From Chryseobacterium antibioticum (GTDB lineage: Bacteria > Bacteroidota > Bacteroidia > Flavobacteriales > Weeksellaceae), in assembly GCF_012927325.1 (NCBI RefSeq), contig NZ_JABBGI010000008.1:62001-126000 (forward strand): a stretch of 64,000 bases of DNA, given 5' to 3'. Within the stretch, counting starts at the first letter, position 1. Each line of letters starts with the position of its first letter. The notes under the pieces are model-generated. The model was not told where the DNA came from, searched no databases, and was given only the letters and a program-made list of their open reading frames with translations. A program made the position numbers and the translations under genes. Below, piece after piece: positions 9,270 through 19,043 of this stretch.

Positions 9270-9335
9270 TCAGCCTATCCATACCAGATAGACAATAAGA
9301 AATGCTGAAAAGATGAAGTAAATTAATGCTTTCAT
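9270..9335 (-). CDS. Possible 21-residue single-helix membrane peptide
   Basis: A short frame, from an ATG at 9333-9335, would encode Met-Lys followed by an almost wholly hydrophobic segment with Trp near the end and a TGA stop. Length and composition suit one membrane helix. It sits on the opposite strand in the 290-base gap between ppa and hppA. No promoter is evident, so chance in AT-rich DNA remains likely. Confidence 0.2.
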   Translation of the reverse strand: MKALIYFIFSAFLIVYLVWIG

Positions 9336-9466
9336 ACCATATTCTGTTTTGTGGTGTTCTTTAAATCTACGAAAAAGATATTATAAAACAAGGTTTAATA
9401 AAACCATGGAATTTTTGTTATATTTATAAAACTAATTACTATTTATTAATATAAAAATAATAAACT

Positions 9467-12202
9467 ATGGATTTGTTCTATTTAATTCCGGTTTTTGGCG
9501 TTGTCGCCTTATTGTATACTTTCCTGCAGAGTAACTGGGTAAGTAAGCAGAATGCCGGAAATGAGAAAATGAAAATAATCAGCGGACATATCGCTGACGG
9601 TGCCATGGCCTTTCTAAAGGCTGAGTACAAGATTTTAACCTATTTCGTAGTGGTAGTGTCTATACTGCTTGCTGTGATGGGATCCAGTAATGCCAACTCT
9701 CACTGGAGTATTGGGGTTGCTTTTGCCGTTGGAGCCGTATTTTCTGCTCTCGCAGGTTTTATCGGAATGAAAATCGCTACCAAAGCCAATGTGAGAACCG
9801 CAGAAGCTGCAAGAACTTCACTTTCCAAAGCTTTGAAGGTTTCCTTTACAGGAGGTTCTGTAATGGGAATGGGGGTTGCCGGACTGGCAGTTCTGGGTTT
9901 AGGATCTCTTTTTCTGATCATTAAACAGATCTTTGCTCCGGAGGCAACAGTCGATTCGCATGAAATGGAAAAAACAATTGAAATTCTTACCGGATTTTCT
10001 CTGGGTGCAGAATCCATTGCACTTTTTGCAAGAGTAGGTGGAGGAATCTACACAAAAGCTGCCGATGTAGGAGCAGACCTCGTAGGAAAAGTGGAAGCAG
10101 GCATTCCCGAAGATGATCCTAGAAACCCTGCTACGATTGCTGACAACGTAGGTGATAATGTAGGAGATGTGGCAGGTATGGGAGCCGATTTGTTCGGTTC
10201 GTACGTCGCAACGGTGTTGGCAACAATGGTTTTGGGTAGAGAAACAATGTCTGATGATTCGTTCGGAGGATTTGCACCTATTCTCCTTCCGATGCTTATT
10301 GCAGGAACAGGGATTATTTTCTCTATGGTTGGAACTTTATTTGTAAGAATTAATGATAATGAAGGTTCGTCTACTTCCAGCGTACAGAATGCCCTGAATC
10401 TGGGGAACTGGGGAAGTATCGTGATTACAGCTATATCCTCTTATTTTCTGGTGAACTATCTTCTTCCTGAAAAAATGACGCTCAGAGGTCATGAGTTTAC
10501 TAAAATGGGGGTTTTTGGAGCTATAATGGTAGGACTTGTCGTAGGAACCTTGATGAGTATCATCACAGAATATTATACCGCGATGGGTAAAAGACCCGTT
10601 GCCAGTATTGTAAGACAGTCTTCTACAGGACATGCAACAAATATTATCGGTGGTCTGGCTGTAGGAATGGAATCTACATTGCTTCCGATCTTGGTACTGG
10701 CAGGCGGTATCTACGGATCTTATTTATGTGCCGGACTGTACGGAGTAGCCATTGCAGCAGCCGGAATGATGGCAACCACCGCTATGCAGCTTGCCATTGA
10801 TGCTTTCGGGCCGATTGCAGATAATGCCGGAGGAATTGCTGAAATGAGTGAACTTCCAAAAGAAGTCCGTGAAAAAACAGATATCCTGGATGCCGTTGGA
10901 AACACAACAGCAGCCAGTGGGAAAGGATTTGCGATTGCTTCTGCAGCATTGACGGCGCTTGCCTTATTTGCAGCCTTTGTAGGCATTGCTGGCATTGACG
11001 GTATTGATATCTACAGAGCCGATGTTCTGGCAGGATTGTTTGTAGGGGGAATGATACCGTTCATATTCTCATCCCTTGCGATTACAGCAGTAGGACAGGC
11101 AGCAATGGCTATGGTAGAAGAGGTAAGAAGGCAGTTTCGTGAAATTCCGGGGATCTTGGAAGGAAAAGCACAGCCTGAATACGAAAAATGTGTAGCGATC
11201 TCCACCGATGCATCCATCAGAAAAATGATGCTTCCGGGAGCGATTACCATTATTTCACCAATTTTAGTCGGTTTTATTTTCGGACCTGAAGTCTTAGGAG
11301 GATTTTTGGCTGGTGCTACCGTATGTGGCGTTCTGATGGGAATGTTCCAGAATAATGCCGGAGGCGCGTGGGATAATGCTAAAAAGTCATTTGAAAAAGG
11401 TGTTGATATTAATGGTCAGACGTATTACAAAGGTTCAGAACCTCATAAAGCTTCCGTTACGGGAGATACAGTGGGAGATCCGTTTAAAGATACTTCAGGA
11501 CCATCAATGAATATCCTGATCAAGTTGATGTCTATTGTTTCATTGGTGATTGCACCAACATTGGCCGTGATACATAAAGATAAAATTGAAGCCAATAGAA
11601 AGGCTAAACTGGAAAGCCTGACAAAAGCGTATAATGCCAGCTCATCTACAGCGTATGCAGGGATTCAGGCAACACCTGTGTCTCCAAAAGAGGTTAAAGG
11701 ACAACTTAATGAAAACGGAGATTTTGTCTATGAGACCGGAACCATCCAGGAAATAAAACTGAAAGGAGGAAAAACCATCACCTTGGGAGAAGGAAGCAGA
11801 TTATTTCAATTGTATAATGCGGTGAATCAAAAAGATAAAACCGTCGTAGATCCTAATAACTGGTACACATTAGAAAATCTTTATTTTCAAACGGGATCAA
11901 GTGACCTGAAAGCCGGTTCGGAATTACAGCTGAATAATCTTGCAGGAATTCTAAATGCCTATCCTGATTTGAAAATAAAATTAGGAGGGTATACCGATAA
12001 CACGGGTAATGAAGAAAGCAATCAGAAGTTATCCAATCTAAGAGCTCAGACGGCAAAACTGAAGCTTCTGGAATTAGGAATTTCCTCAGACAGGGTAGAA
12101 GCGGAAGGCTATGGCTCGCAGCATCCTGTTTGTGAAGCAAATGATACCGATGAGTGCAAAGCTAAAAACAGAAGAATTGATGTAAGAGTTCTTGCTCTTT
12201 AA
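9467..12202 (+). CDS. hppA: Membrane-bound K+-dependent ion-pumping pyrophosphatase with C-terminal OmpA domain
   Basis: 911 residues, against about 680-770 for ordinary members. Residues 1 to about 705 form the multi-helix pump, which couples PPi hydrolysis to H+ or Na+ export; the catalytic loop [11 protein letters not shown] starts at D200 and the DNVGDNVGD motif follows. [10 protein letters not shown] (from G478) has Ala at the position that is Lys in K+-independent enzymes, predicting K+ dependence. After a linker, residues about 800-911 form an OmpA-like peptidoglycan-binding domain (GYTDNTG, SxxRAx[14 protein letters not shown]). Because both termini of these pumps face outward, the OmpA domain would lie in the periplasm. 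H+ or Na+ specificity cannot be decided here. Confidence 0.93.
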   Translation: MDLFYLIPVFGVVALLYTFLQSNWVSKQNAGNEKMKIISGHIADGAMAFLKAEYKILTYFVVVVSILLAVMGSSNANSHWSIGVAFAVGAVFSALAGFIGMKIATKANVRTAEAARTSLSKALKVSFTGGSVMGMGVAGLAVLGLGSLFLIIKQIFAPEATVDSHEMEKTIEILTGFSLGAESIALFARVGGGIYTKAADVGADLVGKVEAGIPEDDPRNPATIADNVGDNVGDVAGMGADLFGSYVATVLATMVLGRETMSDDSFGGFAPILLPMLIAGTGIIFSMVGTLFVRINDNEGSSTSSVQNALNLGNWGSIVITAISSYFLVNYLLPEKMTLRGHEFTKMGVFGAIMVGLVVGTLMSIITEYYTAMGKRPVASIVRQSSTGHATNIIGGLAVGMESTLLPILVLAGGIYGSYLCAGLYGVAIAAAGMMATTAMQLAIDAFGPIADNAGGIAEMSELPKEVREKTDILDAVGNTTAASGKGFAIASAALTALALFAAFVGIAGIDGIDIYRADVLAGLFVGGMIPFIFSSLAITAVGQAAMAMVEEVRRQFREIPGILEGKAQPEYEKCVAISTDASIRKMMLPGAITIISPILVGFIFGPEVLGGFLAGATVCGVLMGMFQNNAGGAWDNAKKSFEKGVDINGQTYYKGSEPHKASVTGDTVGDPFKDTSGPSMNILIKLMSIVSLVIAPTLAVIHKDKIEANRKAKLESLTKAYNASSSTAYAGIQATPVSPKEVKGQLNENGDFVYETGTIQEIKLKGGKTITLGEGSRLFQLYNAVNQKDKTVVDPNNWYTLENLYFQTGSSDLKAGSELQLNNLAGILNAYPDLKIKLGGYTDNTGNEESNQKLSNLRAQTAKLKLLELGISSDRVEAEGYGSQHPVCEANDTDECKAKNRRIDVRVLAL

Positions 12203-12222
12203 AATCAAATCAACAGATATCC

Positions 12223-12250
12223 AAAGCACCGCCCAAGGCGGTGCTTTTTT
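12223..12250 (+). terminator. Strong terminator after hppA
   Basis: Perfect 11-bp stem AAAGCACCGCC / GGCGGTGCTTT with a CAA loop, then further T. Confidence 0.9.
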
Positions 12251-12333
12251 ATGAATATAAAAACTTTGTAGGTCAAATAAGGGTAGGTAGTCTGTGAGAA
12301 ATCTAAGGGGTAAAAACAGAATGTTTTTCCTGC

Positions 12334-13473
12334 TTAAAGATTTCTTTGCAGATGTTCCAGAGCATGGATGATCAATTCATCTTTTTTAGCAAAACTGAAC
12401 CGTACATAATCTGAGTTCTGGCGTGAATTATAAAATGCAGAAAGAGGCAGACAGGATGTTTTTTTCTCTACGGTCAGCCATTTTGAGAACTCCACATCCG
12501 TCATTGTTTTTGAAACATTTCTGAAATTAACGATTTGAAACACGCTTCCTTCGGCTTTTCTTGTGGCTTCTAATGGCGTGAATGCAATCATTTCGTTAAA
12601 TATATCTCTTTTGTGCTGCATTATGGCTCTGTTTTCGGATGAATCAAATACTTCCAGATATCTGGCCAGGGCATACTGAGCGGGAGCACTGGCGCTATAA
12701 GAAATATACTGCTGATGGCATCTGAATTTTGCGGTCAGATCTTCAGAAGCCAGCAAATAACTGACTTTCCAGCCGGATGTATGGAACATTTTTCCAAAAG
12801 AGAAAATACAGAACGTTCTGTTTTTCAGTTCAGGATGCAGAAAAGAACTGTAATGTTCAAGTCCGTCATAGCAATAGGTATCGTAAATTTCCTCTGAAAG
12901 CAGATAAATTTCCTGATGCTTTATCAATTCATACAGCTGATTCCAGTCGCTTTGTTTCAGGATTGTACCCGTAGGATTTTGCGGGGAATTCACAATGACT
13001 GCTTTTGTTTTTTCAGAAATACAGCTTTTAAATTTTTCCCAGTTGATGGTAAAATCATGTTCAAGATCATAATAGATAGGAATGCCACCGTTTAATACAA
13101 CAGAAGGTCCGTAAGTATAATAGGAAGGCTGAATAATAATCACTTCATCTCCTTGATTTAAAATAGATTTAAGGGCGGTATATAAAGCAAAAGTTGCACA
13201 TGGAATGATGGTGACCTCATTTTCCTTAAGCGTAATGCTGTTGGCCCTTGTCGCATTGTAGGTAATAATATTTTTTATCAGTAAAGGATTTCCTGCAAGC
13301 GGCTCATATTGATGACACTGATGATCTGCAGCTTCTTTTAAAAATAATTTAAGACGGCTGTCAATCTCAAAATCGGGAAGTCCCAGAGAAAGATCAAAAC
13401 TATTATGTTTTGTGGCAAGTTCAGACATTTCCGTGAAAAAGGAATAATGTGTAAATCCGTAAATTTTTTCCAT
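12334..13473 (-). CDS. PLP-dependent class I/II aminotransferase, methionine aminotransferase-like
   Basis: 379 residues of the fold-type I aminotransferase family. The motifs NSPQNPTG and SFGKMFHTSGWKVSY (PLP lysine at the first Lys, about residue 230) resemble YbdL-type methionine aminotransferases and kynurenine aminotransferases. It most likely acts in methionine salvage or general amino-acid transamination; the substrate is inferred. A TATATTTG box lies on the minus strand at 13491-13498, about 20 bases before the start, without a well-spaced TTG. The next gene upstream is a PhzF protein in the same orientation, 123 bases away. Confidence 0.82.
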   Translation of the reverse strand: MEKIYGFTHYSFFTEMSELATKHNSFDLSLGLPDFEIDSRLKLFLKEAADHQCHQYEPLAGNPLLIKNIITYNATRANSITLKENEVTIIPCATFALYTALKSILNQGDEVIIIQPSYYTYGPSVVLNGGIPIYYDLEHDFTINWEKFKSCISEKTKAVIVNSPQNPTGTILKQSDWNQLYELIKHQEIYLLSEEIYDTYCYDGLEHYSSFLHPELKNRTFCIFSFGKMFHTSGWKVSYLLASEDLTAKFRCHQQYISYSASAPAQYALARYLEVFDSSENRAIMQHKRDIFNEMIAFTPLEATRKAEGSVFQIVNFRNVSKTMTDVEFSKWLTVEKKTSCLPLSAFYNSRQNSDYVRFSFAKKDELIIHALEHLQRNL

Positions 13474-13596
13474 CTATTTTGTAATTATATCAAATATAAG
13501 GAAAATAAGTATTCATTAAATCTGACAAATCATAGATTGCAAAGTGTTATCTTTAAATGTATTCTGATATACTTTCTCATTAAAAAAATTGATGAA

Positions 13597-14421
13597 CTAA
13601 ACATCAATATGTATTTCTCCTTTTAAAAAAATAACTGCATTGCTTTTGATTATTGTTTTTTTATCTTTCAATTCAACCTCCATACTTCCCGTACGGGAAG
13701 AACTTTGAAAAGCTTTCAGAATTGTTTTATTAAGTTTTAATGCCCAGTATCTGCATAAAAAACTCTGTACACCACCGGTTGCAGGATCTTCATCTGAACC
13801 TGACCAGGGCCAGAAATAACGGTATTCAAAATCATAACCAGGCTTTGATGAAAGGGAAGTAACAAGAACCCCACTAAAGGAACTTTTGATACTTCTTAAG
13901 ACATTAAAATTAGGAGCCAGACGTTGCAATTCATCACTGCTTTCTATTTCTGCCATCAGAATATTATGGTCCTTGTTATATTCACAGTTAATAATATCCT
14001 TAATGCCGATAGCGGTTTTTATTTCTTCAGAAAGAACTGCTTTTTCAGTTTCATGCACCGGGAAAAACATTTCAATGTGCGAAAGTCTTTTAAATACTTC
14101 AAGAACTTGCCCAAAATGAGTGTTAAAAATAACCTTGTTCAGCTCAGGAAATTCGTTAAACAAAGCTTTTGCTGATGCTAAAGTAGCATGTCCACATAAA
14201 GGAATTTCAGTAACAGGAGAAAAGTAGCGTATTGAGTAGACATCGGTTTGTTGATGGACGACAAAGGCTGTTTCCGAAAAGCCAAATTCCTTTGCCATAT
14301 TAATCATATTATTTTCACTGATTGGATGTTCCAGAATACAGACTCCGGCCTGATTTCCTTTAAATAGGGAATCTGTAAATGCATCCACGATAAATGACTT
14401 GATCCTCATAACTTTTAACAT
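13597..14421 (-). CDS. PhzF family isomerase/epimerase
   Basis: 274 residues. PhzF-type proteins share the fold of diaminopimelate epimerase. The signatures are FTDSLFKGNQAGV at the N terminus, FSETAFV with the presumed catalytic Glu, CGHATLASA and DPATGG. Family members act as isomerases in phenazine formation, but most bacterial copies have no known substrate and no phenazine genes are nearby. A second Met (MRIKSF, four codons in) could be the true start. A second PhzF paralogue lies at 58.9-59.8 kb. Confidence 0.85.
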   Translation of the reverse strand: MLKVMRIKSFIVDAFTDSLFKGNQAGVCILEHPISENNMINMAKEFGFSETAFVVHQQTDVYSIRYFSPVTEIPLCGHATLASAKALFNEFPELNKVIFNTHFGQVLEVFKRLSHIEMFFPVHETEKAVLSEEIKTAIGIKDIINCEYNKDHNILMAEIESSDELQRLAPNFNVLRSIKSSFSGVLVTSLSSKPGYDFEYRYFWPWSGSDEDPATGGVQSFLCRYWALKLNKTILKAFQSSSRTGSMEVELKDKKTIIKSNAVIFLKGEIHIDV

Positions 14422-14639
14422 TTAGACCTACAAAGTAAGCTTAATTAGAAATTGAAACTGATTTGTTTATTCTATGATTGCATTTGTATTTCTATATTTT
14501 ATTTTAATCAGTTCTTTTCAAAATGACTTATCGAGATCAGATAATTTTAATTGCAATGTTTTTTATATTGTGATTTAATAGAGTTACCAGAGCATCTACA
14601 TTCAATAAAATTTGCTATTTTTAAGCAAATTATTATCAT

Positions 14640-15683
14640 ATGAAAAAAATACTTATCCCGTTGTTGGGCCTGGCTGTAATGGTCAGTTGCAGAACAACGA
14701 AAACTTCCGAAGGAGCTTTAGCCCAGTCATCATCTGTAACAAATCCTGACAAAGCATTTCTGTCTGCATATAAAACGATTAAAGCTGATGAGTTAAAGAA
14801 AAACTTATATGTTATCGCTTCCGACGAAATGGAAGGAAGAGATACAGGAAGTCCGGGGCAAAAGAAAGCGGGTGAGTATATGATTAATTATTATAAAAGC
14901 TTAGGAATTACTCCTCCAAAGGCATTAGGATCCTATTACCAGAAGGTTCCTGCTGAATTTATGAAAAAAAGAGGTGGCGGAAACCTTCCTGATTCTGAAA
15001 ATATTCTTGCTTTCATTGAAGGAAGTGAAAAGCCTGAAGAAATAATAGTGGTTTCTGCCCATTACGACCATGTAGGAACTAAAAATGGAGTAGTGTACAA
15101 CGGAGCTGATGATGACGGAAGCGGAACTGTAGCGGTTATGCAGATTGCAAAAGCCTTTCAGGAAGCTAAAAAGGCTGGAAAAGGGCCAAAAAGATCCATT
15201 CTCTTCCTTCATGTAACAGGAGAGGAGCATGGTCTGTTTGGGTCCGAATACTACACCAGCAACCCTGTATTTCCACTTGCCAATACAGTAGTTGACCTGA
15301 ATATTGATATGATTGGCCGTGATGACGCTGAAAACAGAGGAAAGCAGTACGTTTATGTGATCGGTTCCGAAATGCTGAGCTCACAACTGAAGGTAATCAA
15401 TGAAACCGCCAATAAGAAAACGAACAATTTGGAATTGAACTATAAATATGATGATCCGGCAGATCCGGAGCAGCTGTATTACCGTTCAGACCATTATAAC
15501 TTTGCTAAAAACAATGTTCCGGTAGCCTTTTTCTTCGATGGTATCCATGAAGATTATCACAAACCGACAGATGATCCTGAGAAAATAGATTATCAATTAT
15601 TGGAGAAAAGAACACAGCTTGTTTTCGCAACGGCCTGGGAGATTGCCAATAGGACGGAAAGAATTGTGGTAGACAAGAAATAA
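14640..15683 (+). CDS. M28 family zinc metallopeptidase, lipoprotein
   Basis: 347 residues. The signal ends in a lipobox, VMVSC with Cys17, so the protein should be anchored in the membrane. The M28 metal ligands are recognisable: SAHYDHVG, NGADDDGSG, TGEEHGLFGSEYY, DMIGRD and the late EDYHKPTDD. Members are aminopeptidases or related exopeptidases. It is followed by a 330-base repeat element and a terminator. Confidence 0.9.
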   Translation: MKKILIPLLGLAVMVSCRTTKTSEGALAQSSSVTNPDKAFLSAYKTIKADELKKNLYVIASDEMEGRDTGSPGQKKAGEYMINYYKSLGITPPKALGSYYQKVPAEFMKKRGGGNLPDSENILAFIEGSEKPEEIIVVSAHYDHVGTKNGVVYNGADDDGSGTVAVMQIAKAFQEAKKAGKGPKRSILFLHVTGEEHGLFGSEYYTSNPVFPLANTVVDLNIDMIGRDDAENRGKQYVYVIGSEMLSSQLKVINETANKKTNNLELNYKYDDPADPEQLYYRSDHYNFAKNNVPVAFFFDGIHEDYHKPTDDPEKIDYQLLEKRTQLVFATAWEIANRTERIVVDKK

Positions 15684-16018
15684 TGTATAGCGTTGGATCA
15701 TTGCAAAAGCGTAAAGGGAATTACTTTAAATAATAAATGTTAATATCTTGTAAATCAATCGTTTTTATTCGAAGAGAATACCTCTAGGCTTTGCCTCGGG
15801 GTAAGTGAGGAAAAGCTTGAAAAACGGATGGTTTTTCATAAAACTAAAAATAAATTCTCTTCCGTTGAATACTTCGGGGCTCTGCCCCGGGGAGTATTTA
15901 TTTTTTTAAGGATGTGATTTTCCAGCAGTATGCAGTTTTATTGGAGATAAAATTCTTGCGCCTTAAAACCATGAGGTAAATTAAAAATTGCGCTTTTGCG
16001 TTGATCAACATACACTAT
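15684..16018. repeat. Non-coding element with imperfect terminal inverted repeats (MITE-like)
   Basis: The left end (about 15684-15725, with GCAAAAGCGTAAAG) and the right end (about 15946-16018, on the other strand GCAAAAGCGCAA) are imperfect inverted copies. Inside is a nested set of palindromes: GAAGAGAAT 15771-15779 with 15854-15862, a hairpin at 15779-15803 (AGGC-TTT-GCCT core), a hairpin TGAAAAAC/GTTTTTCA at 15818-15838, and a terminator-like hairpin at 15868-15898. No gene fits. The end sequences also match repeats around 46.5 and 47.2 kb. Confidence 0.65.
15868..15908 (+). terminator. Strong hairpin and T run within the 15.7-16.0 kb element
   Basis: AATACT/AGTATT outer stem and GGGGC/GCCCC inner stem with a TCT loop, followed by TTATTTTTTT. 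It can terminate the M28 peptidase transcript, although it lies 185 bases after that stop. Confidence 0.75.
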
Positions 16019-16027
16019 ATTCAATAG

Positions 16028-16082
16028 AAACGGGCTTTAGCCCGTTTTATAAAAATAGTCAACAAGAATATGGCTTTAGCCA
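16028..16082. repeat. Pair of REP-like palindromes with a GCTTTAGC core
   Basis: The first is AAACGGGCT-TT-AGCCCGTTT (16028-16047), the second TGGCT-TT-AGCCA (16071-16082). Their layout (GC-rich arms around a TTTA centre) resembles the palindromes beside the IS200-type transposase at 60 kb. Confidence 0.6.
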
Positions 16083-16124
16083 AAATTGTAATAAAATTAC
16101 AGTAAGTTTTAATTATATTTTTCA

Positions 16125-16571
16125 ATGAACACAGTTATCCGTGAAGCCAGACCAGAAGACATTTCACAAATACAGGTCGTAAGAAACTCAGTGAAAGAAA
16201 ATATGCTTTCCGATCCTGCACTGGTAACCGATGCAGACTGTGAAGAATTCCTGTTTGAAAGAGGAAAAGGTTGGGTATGCGAAATAGAATCCCAAATTGT
16301 CGGTTTCTCCATTGTAGATCTGAAAGAAAATAATATCTGGGCCCTTTTTTTACATCCTGACTTTGAAAAACTCGGCATTGGAAGGAAACTTCACGACATC
16401 ATGCTCGACTGGTACTTTGAGCAGACCAAAGAAGATGTCTGGCTGGGAACTGCACCAGGAACAAGAGCCGCAACGTTCTATCAAAAATCCGGATGGCAGG
16501 AGACAGGAACCCACGGAAAAGAGATCAGGTTTGAAATGACATTTAATAACTGGAAAAGTATACAATCGTGA
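16125..16571 (+). CDS. GNAT family N-acetyltransferase
   Basis: 148 residues with a full GNAT fold. The acetyl-CoA loop region is LHPDFEKLGIGRKLHD (about 84-99), and the C-terminal GTRAATFYQKSGW is typical. The substrate is unknown. It is the first gene of a tight trio: its stop overlaps the GTG start of the VOC gene as GTGA. Confidence 0.88.
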   Translation: MNTVIREARPEDISQIQVVRNSVKENMLSDPALVTDADCEEFLFERGKGWVCEIESQIVGFSIVDLKENNIWALFLHPDFEKLGIGRKLHDIMLDWYFEQTKEDVWLGTAPGTRAATFYQKSGWQETGTHGKEIRFEMTFNNWKSIQS

Positions 16572-16930
16572 AACAAGGGGTAAAATCTATCAGACCGTTT
16601 ATTGGAGCTGAAAATTTTGAGATAAGCAGAAGTTTTTATAAAGACCTGGGATTCGAGGAAGTGATTTTGGAACCCAAATTATCGCTATTTAAAAAGCAGG
16701 AAACCGGGTTTTATCTTCAGGATTATTATACTAAAGATTGGGTTGACAATACCATGATCTTTATGGAGGTCGACAATACAGATGATTTCTGGAAAGAACT
16801 TCAGACTTTACATCTTCCAGAAAAATATGAAGGCGTGAGACTTACGCCTGTAAGAACTATGGAATGGGGAAAGGAATGCTTTGTACATGATCCGTCTGGG
16901 ATTTTGTGGCATTTTGGTGAATTTTTTTAA
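16568..16930 (+). CDS. Glyoxalase/bleomycin-resistance (VOC) family protein
   Basis: 120 residues, a single two-module VOC unit. It resembles small bleomycin-resistance/dioxygenase-like proteins: FIGAENFEISRSFYKDLGF at the start and CFVHDPSGILWHFGEF at the end. The start is GTG at 16568, chosen because it overlaps the upstream stop (GTGA), and no ATG gives a full-length protein. It ends in TAATG, overlapping the next gene by one base. The ligand is unknown. Confidence 0.82.
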   Translation: MKQGVKSIRPFIGAENFEISRSFYKDLGFEEVILEPKLSLFKKQETGFYLQDYYTKDWVDNTMIFMEVDNTDDFWKELQTLHLPEKYEGVRLTPVRTMEWGKECFVHDPSGILWHFGEFF

Positions 16931-17445
16931 TGAAGAAGGGAAATATGATTTACGCTTTTGATACTTATTATTATGAGGATTATGCGAACACCGTTTGTAT
17001 CGCATTTGAAGACTGGACTTCCGAAAAAGAATCTGAAATTTTTATTGAAAAAACAGACATCACCTCCGACTATGAGAGTGGTGCATTCTATAAAAGGGAA
17101 TTACCCTGCATTTTGAGCCTGCTGAAGAAGATCGAACTAAAAGAAGGAGATCTTATTATAGTAGATGGCTATGTTATCCTTGACAACGACGGGAAAATGG
17201 GACTTGGAGGCTATTTGTACAAAGCTTTGAACCAAAAATATCCGGTCATCGGGATTGCAAAGAACGAATTTGCATCACCCGACTCCCAAAGAATAAGCGT
17301 GTTCAGAGGGGAAAGTAAAACGCCACTGTTTCTGACAGCAAAAGGAGTAGAGGCTGATCAAATACTTCCTAAAGTGGAGCAAATGTCCGGCTCTTATCGT
17401 ATGCCAGCCCTTCTTAAAAAGCTGGATCAACTCTCCAGAACATAA
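16930..17445 (+). CDS. nfi: Endonuclease V family protein
   Basis: 171 residues, shorter than the typical 220. Family features are YKRELPCI near the middle, IVDGYVILDNDGKMGLGGYL and PVIGIAKNEF. The first conserved acidic residue is in YAFDTYYY near the N terminus. Endonuclease V cuts DNA next to deaminated bases (inosine). The short length raises the possibility of a diverged member. It is coupled to the VOC gene by a one-base overlap. Confidence 0.75.
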   Translation: MKKGNMIYAFDTYYYEDYANTVCIAFEDWTSEKESEIFIEKTDITSDYESGAFYKRELPCILSLLKKIELKEGDLIIVDGYVILDNDGKMGLGGYLYKALNQKYPVIGIAKNEFASPDSQRISVFRGESKTPLFLTAKGVEADQILPKVEQMSGSYRMPALLKKLDQLSRT

Positions 17446-17653
17446 TCATTTTCATAAAATTATATATAATTTCAATGGTATTGCTCATTAAACTTTGATA
17501 ACAGAAGTTTTCAATTGTCATATTATCAATGCATTAACTTGAATTGTTTGCGTGATTTTTAAATTATTCCGCAAAAGGTGACAAATATCATTCGTTTCTT
17601 ATTTTTATTAATTCTAAATAAACATAAATTTGTCTCAAGAAAATAAGGAATAA

Positions 17654-18952
17654 ATGAAGAAATTATCTACTCTATCTGCTGTGGTATTCTATATGATGAT
17701 GAATGCACAGTATTGTACTCCGGCATTTCAATATGGAGCCGACAGCAATATGATCACCCATGTTAGCTTTGGGACGATCAATAATACGTCGTCTTCTCAG
17801 TCCGAAAGCGCACAGGTATATGAAGATTTTACTTTGATGTCTACTGACCTTCAGGCGGGAAACAGTTACCAGATCTCTGTAAAAGGGCCCTCCAGTACTT
17901 TCCCAAGTGACGTTGTTGTCTTCATTGATTTTAACAGAAACGGGAATTTTGATGATGCAGGAGAAAGTTTCAATATCGGAAGACTGGGAGCAGCTAATCC
18001 TTTCAATGCTATGACAATAACCGGTACTATTCTGGTTCCAGCTCATGCAGGATCCGGTACCACGAGAATGAGAGTGCTTAAAAATACCAATACCGCCGCT
18101 TATTCTGATCCCAATGCTGCCAATTCAATCAATACAGCATGTGATACGGGTTTAAGAGCAGGACAGACAGAAGATTATACCGTTAATATTGCAGGGAGTA
18201 ATGTGGTTTTTCCTTCTCCATACTGCGGAGCTGAGAATGTAACAACCCTGACTGTCAGTGAAATTACAAAGGTAGAATTTGTCGGGATTTCCAGAGAAAG
18301 CCACATAGATGGGAACTCAGATGTAATCGAGAACTTTACAGGGACTGTTTTCAATGTGAACAGAGGAAGCTCTTACCCCATAACAATTACAGGAGGAACT
18401 CAGGGGCAGACGACCGTCTCGGCTTATGCTTACATAGATCTTAATCACAATAATGTATTTGATTCCAATGAAGTATTTAATCTGGGTTATCTAGATAATT
18501 CCGACCCAATTCCCGGCAGACAGTCCGGAGTAACGTCCGGTACGATCAACATTCCTGCTGATGCGCTGCTTGGACAGACTCGTTTCAGAATTGTGAAAGC
18601 TTACGAATCCAGCTCATGGATGGGAACACTGCAAAATCTTCCGTGTCCTTCCGGATGGTTCATCGGACAGGTTGAAGATTATACTTTAAACGTAAAAGCT
18701 GCAAATCTGGCGACATCAGAGGTAACAAAAAAGTCTTCTGCAAAAGTATATCCTAATCCTACATCAGGTTCTTTAACAGTAAAAACTGAGGCTGGATTGG
18801 AGAAATACGAAATTTACAATCTGGCAGGTCAAAAGCTGACAGAAGGCACATCTGACGTAATCAATATGGAAAGTCTTACCTCAGGAACTTACCTGATTAA
18901 GATCTACACCAGAGATAAAAAAAGCATGACTGAAAAAATCATCAAAAAATAA
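17654..18952 (+). CDS. Secreted GEVED-domain protein with type IX secretion sorting domain
   Basis: 432 residues. A signal peptide ends near NAQ (about 19). Two GEVED-type beta domains follow (about 40-175 and 200-355), each with VFIDFNRNGNFDD- or AYIDLNHNNVFDS-type loops and ending in GQTEDYTV or GQVEDYTL. The last 75 residues form a type A C-terminal sorting domain (VYPNPTSG ... GTYLIKIY), which directs export through the type IX system and attachment to the cell surface. No enzymatic domain is present, so adhesion or carbohydrate binding is likely but unproven. A TAAATTTG box is at 17625-17632. Confidence 0.9.
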   Translation: MKKLSTLSAVVFYMMMNAQYCTPAFQYGADSNMITHVSFGTINNTSSSQSESAQVYEDFTLMSTDLQAGNSYQISVKGPSSTFPSDVVVFIDFNRNGNFDDAGESFNIGRLGAANPFNAMTITGTILVPAHAGSGTTRMRVLKNTNTAAYSDPNAANSINTACDTGLRAGQTEDYTVNIAGSNVVFPSPYCGAENVTTLTVSEITKVEFVGISRESHIDGNSDVIENFTGTVFNVNRGSSYPITITGGTQGQTTVSAYAYIDLNHNNVFDSNEVFNLGYLDNSDPIPGRQSGVTSGTINIPADALLGQTRFRIVKAYESSSWMGTLQNLPCPSGWFIGQVEDYTLNVKAANLATSEVTKKSSAKVYPNPTSGSLTVKTEAGLEKYEIYNLAGQKLTEGTSDVINMESLTSGTYLIKIYTRDKKSMTEKIIKK

Positions 18953-18995
18953 GAACACTTATCTAATCATATCCATATCAATTTTTGTTTTTTAG

Positions 18996-19026
18996 ACCGG
19001 CAGACTCTATCTGTCGGTTTTCTTTT
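18996..19026 (+). terminator. Terminator between convergent genes
   Basis: ACCGGCAGA / TCTGTCGGT stem with one G-T pair and a 5-base loop, followed by TTTCTTTTTT. Confidence 0.85.
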
Positions 19027-19043
19027 TTGGAGGAATAAGCTTT

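Noticed and set aside
11868..11890. TEV protease site (ENLYFQ) suggesting engineered sequence
   Set aside because: The string is part of the first strand of the OmpA domain, is followed by Thr rather than Gly or Ser, and nothing else in the window looks synthetic.
13597..14421. Phenazine biosynthesis locus
   Set aside because: Only the widespread PhzF-fold protein is present (here and at 58.9 kb); no other phz gene is near.
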